Assembly (NCBI RefSeq): GCF_023806085.1
Contig: NZ_JAMSLX010000011.1
Coordinates: 1-64,000, forward strand
Length of the DNA: 64,000 nt
Reading direction: 5' to 3'
From: Hephaestia sp. MAHUQ-44
GTDB taxonomy: Bacteria > Pseudomonadota > Alphaproteobacteria > Sphingomonadales > Sphingomonadaceae
Shown one piece after another: positions 54,287 through 64,000 of the stretch (position 1 is its first letter; every line of letters begins with the position of its first letter). Under the pieces are notes generated by a model that was not told the origin of the DNA, did not search any database, and saw only the letters and a program-made list of their open reading frames with translations. The translations under genes were made by a program, and so were the position numbers.

Positions 54287-55246
54287 ATGACCATCGCCCT
54301 CGACATTTTTCGCGCTCTTGCCGATTCGACGCGTCTGCGCATCCTCGCGCTGCTGCGCTCGATGGAACTGTCGGTCGGCGAGCTCGCGCAGGTGCTCGGG
54401 CAAAGCCAGCCGCGTGTCAGCCGGCATGTGAAGATCCTGTGCGATGCCGGGCTCGCCGAGCGCCGCAAGGAGGGAAGCTGGGTGTTCGTCGCGCCGGGCA
54501 GGGCCGAACTGGTCGAGCCGATCGCGGCCGCGCTGGCCGCGTGGCACAAGGTCGAGCCCGATCATTGGGCGGTCGCGGATGCCGCGCGGCTGGCCGCGGT
54601 GCGCGCCGATCGTGCGGCGGCGGCGCAGGCGTGGTTTGCCGCCCATGCGGGTGAATGGGATGCGATCCGATCGCTCCATGTCGCCGAAAGTCAGATCGAA
54701 GAGGCGATGGAAGCCGTGCTGGGTGACACCGGCATCGCGCAACTGATCGATATCGGGACCGGCACCGGGCGGATGCTCGAATTGTTCGCCGGGCAGGCCG
54801 AACAGGCGCTGGGGATCGATCGCAGCTCGGAAATGTTGCGGCTTGCGCGCGTCAAGCTCGCCGAGCGCGGGCTGGACCATGCCGAATTGCGCCAGGCCGA
54901 TCTCTATGCGCTGCCGCTGGCCGATGGTGCGGCCGATGTGGCGATCGTTCACCATGTGCTCCATTTCGCGCAGCAGCCGGGGGCGGCGATCCGCGAGGCG
55001 GCGCGCGTGCTGATGCCGGGCGGGCGGTTGCTGATCGTCGATTTCGCGCCGCACGACGTTGAAGAACTGCGGACGCGCGATGCGCACGCGCGGCTCGGCT
55101 TTTCGGATGAACAGATGCGTGGCTGGTTCGCGGGGGCAGGCTTGCTGCCCGCGCGCACCGAGACGCTCGAAGGAGGCGAACTTACCGTGAAATTGTGGCT
55201 CGCGCGCAAGGCCGGGACCGGACTCAAGGAGGCGAAGGCGGCATGA
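54287..55246 (+). CDS. ArsR regulator fused to SAM methyltransferase-like domain (SahR type)
   Basis: 319 aa. Residues 1-90 are a winged helix (LDIFRALADSTRLRILALLRS, LGQSQPRVSRHVKILCDAGLAERRKEGSW). Residues about 130-300 are a class I methyltransferase fold with LIDIGTGTGRMLELF and a VLMPGGRLLIVDF strand. Such fusions regulate methionine-cycle genes and probably sense S-adenosylhomocysteine or SAM in the methyltransferase pocket. Its stop overlaps metF by four bases, and a perfect palindrome lies just upstream. Whether the methyltransferase domain is still catalytic is not clear. Confidence 0.9.
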   Translation: MTIALDIFRALADSTRLRILALLRSMELSVGELAQVLGQSQPRVSRHVKILCDAGLAERRKEGSWVFVAPGRAELVEPIAAALAAWHKVEPDHWAVADAARLAAVRADRAAAAQAWFAAHAGEWDAIRSLHVAESQIEEAMEAVLGDTGIAQLIDIGTGTGRMLELFAGQAEQALGIDRSSEMLRLARVKLAERGLDHAELRQADLYALPLADGAADVAIVHHVLHFAQQPGAAIREAARVLMPGGRLLIVDFAPHDVEELRTRDAHARLGFSDEQMRGWFAGAGLLPARTETLEGGELTVKLWLARKAGTGLKEAKAA

Positions 55247-56184
55247 GCCTGACTCTACCCGAACTCGAAGAAGCGCGCCGCGCGCTCGACGCGCCGCTTT
55301 ATGCCGATCTCGCCGGCGACGCCGACGTGTCGTTCGAATTCTTCCCGCCCAAGAGCGAGAAGATGGAGGCGACCTTGTGGGAGTCGATCCAGACGCTGGC
55401 GCCGCTGGGGCCGCGCTTCGTGTCGGTGACCTATGGCGCGGGCGGCTCGACGCGCGAGCGCACGCACGCCACGGTGGCGCGCATCCAGCGCGAGACGCCG
55501 CTTGCCGCCGCCGCGCATCTGACCTGCGTCGAGGCGACCAGGGCCGAGATCGATGCGGTCGCCGAGCAATATTGGGCATCGGGGGTGCGCCATATCGTCG
55601 CGCTTCGGGGCGATCCGCCGCGTGAAGGCGCGCACTTCGAGCCGCATCCCGGAGGCTATGCGAACGCCGCCGCGCTCGTCGCGGGGCTGAAGAAGCGCCA
55701 CCCGTTCGAGATTTCGGTTGCGGCCTATCCCGAATGCCATCCCGATTCGACCGACGTTCAGGCCGATATCGACAATCTGAAAGCCAAGATCGACGCCGGG
55801 GCGACCCGCGCGATCACGCAATTCTTTTTCGCGCCCGAGGCGTTCTTCCGTTTCCGCGATCGCGCGGCCGCGGCGGGGATCACCGCCGAGCTGGTGCCGG
55901 GCATCCTGCCGGTATCGAACGTCGCGCAGACACGGAAGTTTGCCGGCATGTGCGGCGCGGCGATCCCGCCCTGGATGGACCGGCTGTTCGAGGGGCTCGA
56001 CGATCATCCGGCGGCACGCCAACTCGTCGCCGCGACCGTGGCCGCTGAAATGTGCCGCAAACTCTACGCCGGCGGCGTGCGCAGCTTTCACTTCTACACG
56101 CTCAACCGTGCCGAATTGAGCTTCGCGATCTGCCACCTGCTGGGGCTGCGCGCCAAAGAAGGCGTGAGCGTAGCGGCGGCATAG
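55243..56184 (+). CDS. metF: Methylenetetrahydrofolate reductase
   Basis: 313 aa. FAD/TIM-barrel reductase with SFEFFPPKSEKMEATLWE, VSVTYGAGGSTRERT, ALRGDPP and RAITQFFF. It reduces 5,10-methylene- to 5-methyl-tetrahydrofolate, the methyl donor for methionine synthase encoded right after it. Its ATG overlaps the regulator stop (ATGA) and is preceded by AAGGAGG, so it is the second gene of the operon. Confidence 0.95.
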   Translation: MSLTLPELEEARRALDAPLYADLAGDADVSFEFFPPKSEKMEATLWESIQTLAPLGPRFVSVTYGAGGSTRERTHATVARIQRETPLAAAAHLTCVEATRAEIDAVAEQYWASGVRHIVALRGDPPREGAHFEPHPGGYANAAALVAGLKKRHPFEISVAAYPECHPDSTDVQADIDNLKAKIDAGATRAITQFFFAPEAFFRFRDRAAAAGITAELVPGILPVSNVAQTRKFAGMCGAAIPPWMDRLFEGLDDHPAARQLVAATVAAEMCRKLYAGGVRSFHFYTLNRAELSFAICHLLGLRAKEGVSVAAA

Positions 56185-56274
56185 ACTTTCGTATCCCGGC
56201 GTTGCCGGGGCCTCGTGCCGCAAGGGGCACGCCATGATTACCGGGAGACCTCGGCTTGCGTCGGGGTGACATTT

Positions 56275-57321
56275 ATGACTGCACGTGACCAACTCAACGC
56301 CGAAGCCGCCAAGCGTATTCTGATTACCGACGGTGCGTTCGGTACCGAGATTCAGGCGTGGAAGCTCTCCGAGGCCGATTTCGCGGGCCATCTGGGGCTG
56401 ACCAAGGATCAGAAGGGCAATAACGACATTCTCGCGCTGACCAGGCCCGAGGTGCCGGAGAAGATCACGCGCGCCTATCTGGAGGCGGGGTCGGACATCG
56501 TCTCGACCAACACCTTCTCGGCCAACCGGATCAGCCAGGCCGATTATGCCGCCGAGGCGCTGGTCGGGGACATCAATCGCGCGTCGGCGAAAATCGCGCG
56601 CCGCCTGGCTGACGAATTCGCCGCCAAGGACGGCCGCCCGCGCTTCGTCGCCGGCGCGATCGGGCCGACCAACAAGACGCTGTCGCTTTCTCCCGATGTC
56701 GAAGACCCCGGCTATCGCGAGATCGATTTCGACTATCTGAAAGAGGTCTACCGCGAGCAGGTCGATGCGCTGATCGAGGGGGGCGCCGACTTCATCCTGA
56801 TCGAGACGGTGTTCGATACGCTCAACGCCAAGGCGGGGATCATGGCGGTGATCGAGGCAGGCAACGCGCTCGGCCGCGATGTGCCGGTGATGCTGTCGAT
56901 GACGCTCACCGATCTGTCGGGGCGCAATCTGTCGGGGCATACCGTGGAAGCCTTCTGGCACGCGGTGCGCCACGCGCGCCCGGTGACGATCGGGCTTAAT
57001 TGCTCGTTCGGCGCCGAGCAGCTTCGGCCGCATATCGGCTCGCTCGCCAAGATCGCCGACACGCTGATCATGGTCTATCCCAACGCCGGCCTGCCCAACG
57101 AACTCGGCGAATATGACGAAGCGCCCGAGCAGACCGCGGCGCTGGTCAAGGCCTGGGCCGATCTGGGGCAGGTGAACATCCTCGGCGGCTGCTGCGGCTC
57201 GACCCCCGCGCACATCGCGGCGATCGCCGCGGCGGTGAAGGATCTGCCGCCGCGCGTGCTCGCCCGCCCCGAGGTGCGTACCCGGCTGGCGGGGCTGGAG
57301 CCGATGATCATGGCCGCCTGA
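56275..57321 (+). CDS. metH: Methionine synthase, homocysteine-binding half
   Basis: 348 aa. Homocysteine S-methyltransferase domain with [46 protein letters not shown] and the zinc cysteine pair in [10 protein letters not shown]. It corresponds to the first module of MetH; the remaining modules are a separate gene starting 67 bp downstream. The 90 bp before it hold degenerate CCGG hairpins, and the ATG at 56275 is the first good start. Confidence 0.93.
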   Translation: MTARDQLNAEAAKRILITDGAFGTEIQAWKLSEADFAGHLGLTKDQKGNNDILALTRPEVPEKITRAYLEAGSDIVSTNTFSANRISQADYAAEALVGDINRASAKIARRLADEFAAKDGRPRFVAGAIGPTNKTLSLSPDVEDPGYREIDFDYLKEVYREQVDALIEGGADFILIETVFDTLNAKAGIMAVIEAGNALGRDVPVMLSMTLTDLSGRNLSGHTVEAFWHAVRHARPVTIGLNCSFGAEQLRPHIGSLAKIADTLIMVYPNAGLPNELGEYDEAPEQTAALVKAWADLGQVNILGGCCGSTPAHIAAIAAAVKDLPPRVLARPEVRTRLAGLEPMIMAA

Positions 57322-57340
57322 GCCGCCGCCCATCCCGACA

Positions 57341-57377
57341 TTCCCTCCCCCGACCCCTCCCGCCTGTGGGAGGGGGG
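57341..57377. repeat. GGGAGGGG-family repeat at the metH split
   Basis: CCCTCCC, then CCCCTCCC and GGGAGGGG hairpin arms, about 30 of 36 positions shared with the bkdB second arm. It fills most of the 67 bp between the two halves of methionine synthase and ends 12 bp before the second ATG, leaving GAAGAAG as ribosome binding site. Confidence 0.85.
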
Positions 57378-57388
57378 AAGAAGAACCC

Positions 57389-60007
57389 ATGACCAAGACC
57401 ACCAATGCCTCGTCCGCGTTCGTCAATATCGGCGAGCGCACCAACGTCACCGGGTCGGCCCGGTTCAAGAAACTGATCATGGCGGGCGATTACCCGGCCG
57501 CGGTCGAGGTCGCGCGCGATCAGGTCGAGAACGGCGCGCAGGTGATCGACGTCAATATGGACGAAGGCCTGCTCGATTCGGTAGAGGCGATGACGATCTT
57601 CTTGAAGCTGATCGCGGCCGAGCCCGATATCGCGCGCGTTCCGGTGATGATCGACAGCTCGAAATGGAGCGTGATCGAGGCCGGGCTGAAGTGCGTCTCG
57701 GGCAAGCCGATCGTCAATTCGATCAGCATGAAGGAAGGCGAGGAGGAGTTTCTCGCGCACGCGCGGCTGGTGATGGCGTACGGCGCCGCGGTGGTGGTGA
57801 TGGCGTTCGACGAGACCGGGCAGGCCGACACCAAGGCGCGCAAGGTCGAGATTTGCGAGCGCGCGTACAGGCTGCTCACCGGCATCGGTTTCCCGCCCGA
57901 GGATATCATCTTCGATCCCAATATCTTCGCGGTCGCGACGGGGATCGAGGAGCACAATAATTACGCCGTCGATTTCATCGAGGCGTGCAAGGAGATCAAG
58001 GCGCGGTTGCCGCACGTCCACATTTCGGGCGGGCTGTCGAACCTGAGTTTTTCGTTCCGCGGCAATGAGACGGTGCGCCGCGCGATGCATTCGGTGTTCC
58101 TGTACCATGCGATCCCGGCCGGGCTCGACATGGCGATCGTCAATGCCGGGCAGCTCGATATTTACGACGATATCGACCCCGAATTGCGCACCGCGTGCGA
58201 GGATGTCGTGCTCAACCGCGATCCTGACGCGGGCGAGCGGCTGGTCGCGCTTGCCGAACGCTATCGTGGCAGCGATCCGGTGGCCGACAAGCAGGCGGCC
58301 GAATGGCGCGATTGGGATGTCAACAAGCGGCTCGAACACGCGCTGGTGAAGGGCATCGACGCGTTCGTCGTCGAGGATACCGAGGAAGCGCGGCTCCAGC
58401 ATCCGCGCCCGATCGAGGTGATCGAGGGGCCGTTGATGGACGGGATGAACGTCGTCGGCGACCTGTTCGGATCGGGCAAGATGTTCCTGCCGCAGGTGGT
58501 CAAATCGGCGCGGGTGATGAAGAAGGCGGTGGCGCATCTGCTGCCCTTCATCGAGGCCGAGAAGGAGCCCGGCGCGCGCGGCAAGGGCAAGATCGTGATG
58601 GCGACCGTCAAGGGCGACGTGCACGATATCGGCAAGAACATCGTCGGCGTCGTGCTCCAGTGCAACGGCTTCGAGGTGATCGACCTCGGGGTGATGGTGC
58701 CGTGGAGCGATATCCTGAAGGCGGCCAACGACAATGACGCCGATATGATCGGCCTGTCGGGGCTGATCACCCCGTCGCTCGACGAGATGGTGACGGTCGC
58801 TGAGGAAATGACGCGCGCCGAGATGACGATGCCGCTCCTGATCGGCGGCGCGACCACCTCCAAGGTGCATACCGCGCTGCGGATCGCGCCGGCCTATACG
58901 GGGCCGGTGGTGCATGTGCTCGATGCGAGCCGCGCGGTGGGCGTCGCCTCGACATTGGTCAGCGACACCCAGTGCGATCCCTATGTCATCAAGATCGCCG
59001 AGGAATATGACGCGATCCGCAAGGCGCGCGAAGGCAAGGGGCAGAACCCGCTGCTGCCGATCGAGGAAGCGCGCGCGCGCGGTTTCACCGCCGATATGGC
59101 GCTCAAGGCGCCCGCGCCCAAACAGCCCGGTCTGCATGTGTTCGACGATTGGGATTTGGCCGATCTGCGTGAATATATCGACTGGACGCCGTTCTTCCGC
59201 TCATGGGAACTAGCGGGCACCTATCCCGCGATCCTCGACGACGCGGTGGTGGGCGAGAGCGCCCGCAACCTGTGGCAGGACGCGCAGGCGATGCTCGATC
59301 GCGTGGTCAACGAGAAGTGGCTGACCGCCAAGGCCGTCGTCGGCTTGTGGCCGTGCCGCCGCGAGATCGACGACGTTGTGGTGACCGAGCAGACCGCCGA
59401 TGGCCCGCGCGATATCCGTATCCCGTTCCTGCGCCAGCAGATCGCCAAGCGCGAGGGGCGGGCCAATATGTGCCTGACCGATTTCATCGATCCCGCAGGC
59501 GACTGGATCGGCGGTTTTGCGGTGACCGCGGGGCATGGGATCGAGGCGCATCTGACACGCTTCCACGCCGACCATGACGATTATTCGAGCATTCTGCTGA
59601 AGGCGCTCGCGGATCGCTTTGCCGAGGCGTTCGCCGAGCGGCTGCACCAGCATGTCCGCACCGAATTGTGGGGCTATGCCGAGGGCGAGCAGCTCGACAA
59701 TGACGCGCTGATCCGCGAGCAATATCGCGGCATCCGCCCCGCGCCGGGTTATCCCGCCTGCCCCGATCACAGCAAGAAGCGCATCCTGTTCGATCTGATG
59801 GGCGCCGAGGCGGCGACCGGGATCGAATTGACCGACCATTTCGCGATGGTGCCCACCGCGGCGGTCTCTGGCTTCTATATCGGCCATGCGCAGGCCGAAT
59901 ATTTCGGGGTTGCGCGGATCGGCGAGGATCAGGTGGAGGATTATTCGGTGCGGCGCGGGGTCAGCCTCGATCAGGCGAAGCGCTGGCTGCGGCCGAACCT
60001 CGAATAA
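57389..60007 (+). CDS. metH: Methionine synthase, folate/cobalamin/activation modules
   Basis: 872 aa. Pterin-binding domain ([13 protein letters not shown] at the N-terminus, [18 protein letters not shown]), cobalamin-binding domain with the base-off histidine H412 in [15 protein letters not shown], and the reactivation domain with [12 protein letters not shown] and [14 protein letters not shown] at the C-terminus. Together with the preceding gene it makes B12-dependent methionine synthase, which methylates homocysteine. Split methionine synthase is common in sphingomonads, so this is a gene arrangement and not a frameshift. It ends the operon. Confidence 0.95.
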   Translation: MTKTTNASSAFVNIGERTNVTGSARFKKLIMAGDYPAAVEVARDQVENGAQVIDVNMDEGLLDSVEAMTIFLKLIAAEPDIARVPVMIDSSKWSVIEAGLKCVSGKPIVNSISMKEGEEEFLAHARLVMAYGAAVVVMAFDETGQADTKARKVEICERAYRLLTGIGFPPEDIIFDPNIFAVATGIEEHNNYAVDFIEACKEIKARLPHVHISGGLSNLSFSFRGNETVRRAMHSVFLYHAIPAGLDMAIVNAGQLDIYDDIDPELRTACEDVVLNRDPDAGERLVALAERYRGSDPVADKQAAEWRDWDVNKRLEHALVKGIDAFVVEDTEEARLQHPRPIEVIEGPLMDGMNVVGDLFGSGKMFLPQVVKSARVMKKAVAHLLPFIEAEKEPGARGKGKIVMATVKGDVHDIGKNIVGVVLQCNGFEVIDLGVMVPWSDILKAANDNDADMIGLSGLITPSLDEMVTVAEEMTRAEMTMPLLIGGATTSKVHTALRIAPAYTGPVVHVLDASRAVGVASTLVSDTQCDPYVIKIAEEYDAIRKAREGKGQNPLLPIEEARARGFTADMALKAPAPKQPGLHVFDDWDLADLREYIDWTPFFRSWELAGTYPAILDDAVVGESARNLWQDAQAMLDRVVNEKWLTAKAVVGLWPCRREIDDVVVTEQTADGPRDIRIPFLRQQIAKREGRANMCLTDFIDPAGDWIGGFAVTAGHGIEAHLTRFHADHDDYSSILLKALADRFAEAFAERLHQHVRTELWGYAEGEQLDNDALIREQYRGIRPAPGYPACPDHSKKRILFDLMGAEAATGIELTDHFAMVPTAAVSGFYIGHAQAEYFGVARIGEDQVEDYSVRRGVSLDQAKRWLRPNLE

Positions 60008-60155
60008 TCGGCGCGATGGCGGTGGGCGAACGCCCCGATCCGGGACAAATGCGCGCGGAATAAAGGTTTCGGCGGTCTGACGGCGCCGATTAACCTTCAA
60101 TCGGCCTTTCGCGCGCGCGCGGCGGCGCGCAGCGTGCGTGCGAAAGGATTCCCCC

Positions 60156-61082
60156 ATGCGCCTCGCCCCCATCGCCCTGTTGCTGCTTGCCGCCCCCGCC
60201 GCCGCTCAGAACGGTGCGCCGTTCACGATCGCCGAAACCGGCCAGACCTTCCACGACATCGACGATGCGGTGCAATCGGTGCGGATGGGGACCGCGACGA
60301 TCCTGATCGCGCCGGGGGTCTATCATCAATGTACCGTGCAGGCGGGCGGGCGGATCACCTTCAAGGCGGCCCAGCCCGGCACTGTGATCTTCGACGGCAC
60401 CGCCTGCGAGGGCAAGGCGGCGTTCGTGCTGCGCGGGCAGAGCGCGACCGTCGACGGGCTGGTGTTCCGCAACATCGCGGTGGACGACGGCAATGGTGCG
60501 GGTATCCGCACCGAGATGGGCGACCTCACCGTGCGCAACGCGATGTTCCTCGACAGCCAGGAAGGCATCCTCGGCGGCGAGCCGAGCGGGCAGCGGATCG
60601 TGATCGACCGGTCGACCTTTTCGGGGCTGGGCACATGCGACGCGGCGACCGATTGCGCACATGCGATCTATCTGGCCAACCGCGGCTCGGTGACGATCAC
60701 CAATTCGCGCTTCGAGCGCGGGCAGGGTGGGCATTACGTCAAGCTGCGCAGCCCCCGCGTCTCGATCACCGACAACAGCTTCGACGACAGTCGCGGCCAC
60801 AAGACCAATTACATGATCGACCTGCCCAATGGCGCGACCGGGCTGATCGCGAACAACACCTTTGTCCAGGGGCGCGACAAAGAGAATTGGTCGGGCTTCA
60901 TCGTCGTCGCCGCCGAGGCGCACGATTTTTCGGCCGATGGGCTAATGGTGCGCGACAATGACGCGCGGTTGGCGCCGGGGGTCGAGCGCAGCCCCGCGTT
61001 TGTCGCCGATCTCAGCGGCGATACGATCACGGTCGCGGACAACCGGCTGGGGCAGGGCGTGCGGCGGTTCGAGCGGCGATAA
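60156..61082 (+). CDS. Exported right-handed parallel beta-helix protein
   Basis: 308 aa from the ATG at 60156 (GAAAGGA upstream). Signal peptide 1-18 (LAPIALLLLAAPAAAQN). The rest shows repeating beta-helix turns (GTVIFDGTACEGKAAFVLRG, ADGLMVRDN, VTITNSRFERGQGG) as in pectate-lyase-like folds, with two cysteine pairs. No clear lyase catalytic set is visible, so binding or hydrolysis of a polysaccharide is possible but unproven. It stands alone between metH and the convergent phosphatase gene. Confidence 0.85.
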   Translation: MRLAPIALLLLAAPAAAQNGAPFTIAETGQTFHDIDDAVQSVRMGTATILIAPGVYHQCTVQAGGRITFKAAQPGTVIFDGTACEGKAAFVLRGQSATVDGLVFRNIAVDDGNGAGIRTEMGDLTVRNAMFLDSQEGILGGEPSGQRIVIDRSTFSGLGTCDAATDCAHAIYLANRGSVTITNSRFERGQGGHYVKLRSPRVSITDNSFDDSRGHKTNYMIDLPNGATGLIANNTFVQGRDKENWSGFIVVAAEAHDFSADGLMVRDNDARLAPGVERSPAFVADLSGDTITVADNRLGQGVRRFERR

Positions 61083-61095
61083 AGGCCGCGCTTGC

Positions 61096-62748
61096 TCAAG
61101 GACACGTGCTCCCCGGCCCCGCATCGAGATCGAGGCAGCGGCCGTCCATCGCGGGGGCGCCGGTGGCGACATGCGCGAGCGCGGCCAGCGTGGGGGCGAT
61201 ATCCACCGTTTCGATCGCGTGCGGCTGCTCGAACCCGGTCATCCCCCTGCGCCAGAACAGGATCGGCACGCGGCGATCGTAATCCCAGAAGCTGCCGTGG
61301 GTCGCGACCGAACCGCGCGTCGGATCGGCGATCGGGGTCACGAGCGGCTTGAGTGCGACGATGAGGTCGCCCGAGCGGCCGGGGTAATAGGACGCCTTGG
61401 CGCGCATGATGAGCGGCCAGATATCGGGCGGGCCGGCGGGGTCGGGCGAGGCGGCGATTTCGGCGCCCGTGAACACCGCGGCGACTTGCGGCTGCGCGAG
61501 CAATACTTTCTTCGTTTCGGCGATGACGGCCTGCTTTTTGGCGGCGGGGACGTCGGGCGTCACATAGAAATTGCCGCTTTCATAGGCGAGCGGCTTGCCC
61601 GACAGACCCAGCGTCGCCGCTACCGCCTTGCCGATCGTGTCGGGATTGAAGCTCGCGGCCAGGCGTTCGGCCATCGGCATCGCCTGCTCGCGCTGGCGCT
61701 CGGGAAGGTCGTTGCCGCCATGGTCGGCGGTCAGCGCGACGGCATAATCGATCCCCATCGCGTCGAGTTGCGTGAAGAAATCGCCCAGATCGCGATCGAG
61801 CGAGGTGAGTTGAAGGCACATTTCGGTGCCCTCGGTGCCGTATTTGTGGCCGACATGATCGGAAACCGAGGCGCCGATGTCGATAATGTCGGTCTGCGGG
61901 CCCTTGCCGAGCTGCATCGCCTGGATCAGCCCCGCGGCGAGCGCCAGCGTCGCGCCATCCTTGGCGGGGGAGTCACCGAACGCACTCGCATCGCCCGCGG
62001 CGCGCGCGAAGCGGCCGGTGCCCACGGTCTTGTTGGCCCCCAGCGGGATCGCGCGATCCTTGGCGCGGCAGTAATCGGGCAGCGCGAGCGCCGGTTGCGC
62101 GCGCGCGATCTCGGCGGCCACCGCCTGATTGGTGCGCGCGACCACCGGGGGCGTGGCGCGGCCAGCATAGGTGACGAAGCTGTCGCGATCCCACCACCAC
62201 ATCTCATCGACCTTGTGGCCGCCCATCAGCACCGCCGAGCGATCCTTGCCCGCGACCGAAACGACGCGCGTTGCCGGGTTCGCCGTCTTCATCCGCTCGC
62301 CGAGCGTCGGCACCATCAGGTGATCGGGGCTGACGGTGTAGTTTTTGTGCGTGCTGCCGGGGACGCTTTCGTCCTCGACGCAGTAAATCTTCTTGTCGTC
62401 GAGCGGCGAGGCGAAATCGATCCAGTCGTTGGCGATGATCCCGGTGCGCGACGGGCGCATGCCGGTGAGGATCGTCGCATGGCCGACGCAGGTAACCGTC
62501 GCGGCATGGCTTTGATAGCCGGCGGGGAACACCGCGCCGTCGAGCAGGCGTGCAAAGCCGCCGGTAAAGCGGTTGCGATATTCGGCGAACAGATCGGCCG
62601 ACAGTTGATCGACCGAGATGACGACGAGTAATTTGGGCGCGGTTGCCATCGCCGGAGCTGCGGCCGTCTGCGGCGCCTTTTGGGCGAGGCCGGGCATGGC
62701 GGCGGCGCTAAACGCTAGTGCGGCGATCGAGACAAGCGATTTCTTCAC
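61096..62748 (-). CDS. Exported alkaline phosphatase, PafA/PhoK type
   Basis: 550 aa. Signal peptide 1-22 (LVSIAALAFSAAAMPGLAQ). Alkaline phosphatase superfamily fold with metal ligands in VVISVDQL and TADHGGND. The nucleophile fits T86 in ATVTCVGHAT, and K168 and R170 (GKDRSA) are spaced from it exactly as the phosphate-binding lysine and arginine of PhoK from Sphingomonas. It should release phosphate from many monoesters in the periplasm or outside. It is divergent from the dsbD gene across about 69 bp. Confidence 0.92.
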   Translation of the reverse strand: MKKSLVSIAALAFSAAAMPGLAQKAPQTAAAPAMATAPKLLVVISVDQLSADLFAEYRNRFTGGFARLLDGAVFPAGYQSHAATVTCVGHATILTGMRPSRTGIIANDWIDFASPLDDKKIYCVEDESVPGSTHKNYTVSPDHLMVPTLGERMKTANPATRVVSVAGKDRSAVLMGGHKVDEMWWWDRDSFVTYAGRATPPVVARTNQAVAAEIARAQPALALPDYCRAKDRAIPLGANKTVGTGRFARAAGDASAFGDSPAKDGATLALAAGLIQAMQLGKGPQTDIIDIGASVSDHVGHKYGTEGTEMCLQLTSLDRDLGDFFTQLDAMGIDYAVALTADHGGNDLPERQREQAMPMAERLAASFNPDTIGKAVAATLGLSGKPLAYESGNFYVTPDVPAAKKQAVIAETKKVLLAQPQVAAVFTGAEIAASPDPAGPPDIWPLIMRAKASYYPGRSGDLIVALKPLVTPIADPTRGSVATHGSFWDYDRRVPILFWRRGMTGFEQPHAIETVDIAPTLAALAHVATGAPAMDGRCLDLDAGPGSTCP

Positions 62749-62817
62749 GGGCTTCCCCTATGGATCAGGCTGCGTCCCCGCTATTGAGCAGCGACGCTTT
62801 CGAGGCAAGGAAGTCCA

Positions 62818-64000
62818 TTGCACGCGGTACGTTTCTGGTTGGTGACATGGCTCGCGCTGCTCCTCGGCGTGACGGCGGCGCATGCCCAGCTTGCGCCCGA
62901 TCCGTCGGGGCCGCATCTGGCGATGCAGCTTGTCGCCGAAACCACGACCCCTGCGGCAGGCAGCGAGGTGACGCTCGCGATCGATGCCCGGCCGCAGCCG
63001 GGCTGGCACGGTTATTGGCAGAATCCCGGCGATGCAGGCTTTCCGGCCAGGCTCGACTGGACATTGCCCGCGGGCGTCACCGCGAGCGCGCCCGTCTATC
63101 CGATGCCACAGACGCTGCTGATCGCCGGGCTGATGAACCATGTGTTCGAGAAACCCTATGCGGCGCTGGTGACGCTGTCGATTCCCGCCGCTCTCGCGCC
63201 GGGAACCGCGCTGCAGATCGGGCTGCACACCAATTATCTGGTGTGCACCGATCAGATCTGTGTGCCCGAGGCAGCCGATCTGGCGACCAATTTGACGATC
63301 GGCGACGGTGCGATCGATCCGGGGGTCCGCGCGCGCTTCGATGGCTGGCGGCAGGCGATCCCCAAGCCGATCGGGTCGCCCGCGACCTATCAGGTTGCCG
63401 AAGGCCGGGTGCGGATCGCGGTGCCCTATCCGGCGACGGCGCCGCTGGGTGATGCGCATTTCTTTGCGATCACGCCGGACGTGGTCGCTTATGCTGCACC
63501 GCAGAGGGTGTCGCGCGACGGCGACCGGGTGGTGATCGAAACCAAGGCGAGCGGCGATGCCCGTGCGGAAAGCCTTGAGGGCGTGCTGCGGATCGGGCCC
63601 GACCGCGGGCTGAGCTTGACGGCAACGGCGGGTATGGTGGCCTCGGTCGACGCCGGAGCGGGCGGCGTCAATGCCGCGCTGCTGGCGTTTCTGGGCGCGG
63701 TGCTGGGCGGGCTGATCCTCAACATCATGCCGTGCGTGTTTCCGATCCTGAGCCTCAAGGCGCTCAGCCTCGCGCGCGCCGGGATCGACGAGCGACACGC
63801 GCGGCGCGAGGGGGTGGCCTATACGGCGGGCGTGGTGCTGACCTGCGTGGCGCTGGGCGCGATCATCCTTGGGCTGAGGGCGGGGGGATCGGCGATCGGC
63901 TGGGCGTTCCAGTTGCAGGATCCACGGATGATCGTGGTGCTGTTCGTGCTCGCGCTGGCGATCGCGCTCAACCTCGCCGGGGTTTTCCAGATCCCGACGC
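62818..64000 (+). CDS. dsbD: Protein-disulfide reductase DsbD (5' part, cut by window end)
   Basis: Partial: 394 codons are visible. The start is a TTG at 62818 with AAGGAAG six bases upstream. A signal peptide (WLVTWLALLLGVTAAHAQ) precedes the N-terminal DsbD-type domain (PGWHGYWQNPGDAGF, and the redox-type pair in NYLVCTDQICVPE). From about residue 280 the membrane part begins with FLGAVLGGLILNIMPCVFPILSLKA, the characteristic MPCVFP first helix. It would carry electrons from thioredoxin to periplasmic disulfide reductases. The remaining helices and the C-terminal thioredoxin domain lie beyond the window. Confidence 0.9.
   Translation, partial: MHAVRFWLVTWLALLLGVTAAHAQLAPDPSGPHLAMQLVAETTTPAAGSEVTLAIDARPQPGWHGYWQNPGDAGFPARLDWTLPAGVTASAPVYPMPQTLLIAGLMNHVFEKPYAALVTLSIPAALAPGTALQIGLHTNYLVCTDQICVPEAADLATNLTIGDGAIDPGVRARFDGWRQAIPKPIGSPATYQVAEGRVRIAVPYPATAPLGDAHFFAITPDVVAYAAPQRVSRDGDRVVIETKASGDARAESLEGVLRIGPDRGLSLTATAGMVASVDAGAGGVNAALLAFLGAVLGGLILNIMPCVFPILSLKALSLARAGIDERHARREGVAYTAGVVLTCVALGAIILGLRAGGSAIGWAFQLQDPRMIVVLFVLALAIALNLAGVFQIPT

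Noticed and set aside
57322..57388. Frameshift splitting metH
   Set aside because: Each half has its own start, complete domains and a repeat-filled gap; split MetH is known in related bacteria.

Overview
The window is high-GC alphaproteobacterial chromosome, most likely from a sphingomonad (Sphingomonadaceae). The evidence is: methionine synthase split into two adjacent genes behind an ArsR-methyltransferase regulator; isocitrate lyase divergent from an ScfR-type regulator; a PafA/PhoK-type alkaline phosphatase; TonB-dependent receptors next to tryptophan-halogenase-like flavoproteins and a LacI regulator; frequent GTG/TTG starts; and many dispersed extragenic palindromes. No rRNA, tRNA, CRISPR array or intact insertion sequence was seen. 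Species cannot be named from this sequence.

Layout. 0-2.3 kb is a decayed edge: the C-terminal remnant of an O-antigen ligase-like membrane protein, an exported TPR-like protein with a jelly-roll-like tail, and a frameshifted CBS-domain remnant. 2.3-6 kb holds MarR, cyclopropane fatty acid synthase, GTP cyclohydrolase I, and a DUF4142 + cupredoxin pair. 6-12 kb holds a large GH9 glycosidase, then a 51-aa protein with isocitrate lyase, divergent from the XRE/ScfR regulator. 12-19.5 kb is housekeeping and accessory: GFA enzyme, ArsR + SRPBCC pair, zinc metallopeptidase, patatin + 3-hydroxybutyrate dehydrogenase, a DUF559 endonuclease sitting between two inverted repeats, recJ, and a prolyl-4-hydroxylase-like oxygenase. 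19.5-29.4 kb holds a repeat-rich RcnB protein, an orphan [2Fe-2S] subunit, LigB-like dioxygenase, class II aldolase, two CaiB CoA-transferases, glutaryl-CoA dehydrogenase, a CitE-like lyase, and a deleted LuxR remnant.

29.4-44.5 kb reads as a carbohydrate uptake and utilisation locus: LacI-like operator, GH3 beta-glucosidase, large TonB receptor, two halogenase-like flavoproteins, LacI regulator and MFS transporter on the plus strand, followed on the minus strand by a 2-ketoglutarate semialdehyde dehydrogenase and a second TonB receptor. 44.5-51 kb is acyl/branched-chain catabolism (acyl-CoA dehydrogenase + YdeI-like protein, FAH-family hydrolase, bkdA1-bkdA2-bkdB without E3). 51-54.2 kb is envelope proteins (DUF3298 lipoprotein, TonB, small lipoproteins) and an aldo/keto reductase. 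54.2-60 kb is a methionine-cycle operon (ArsR-methyltransferase, metF, split metH) with a perfect 20-bp palindrome in front. 60-64 kb holds a beta-helix protein, alkaline phosphatase and a DsbD cut by the window end.

Three families of dispersed palindromes run through the window. The most striking is a GGGAGGGG-type family: it flanks the DUF559 endonuclease gene as inverted arms, lies as an in-frame inverted pair inside the linker of the bkdB E2 subunit, and occupies the junction of the split metH. This links a candidate endonuclease to a repeat family and is the best lead for an undescribed element.
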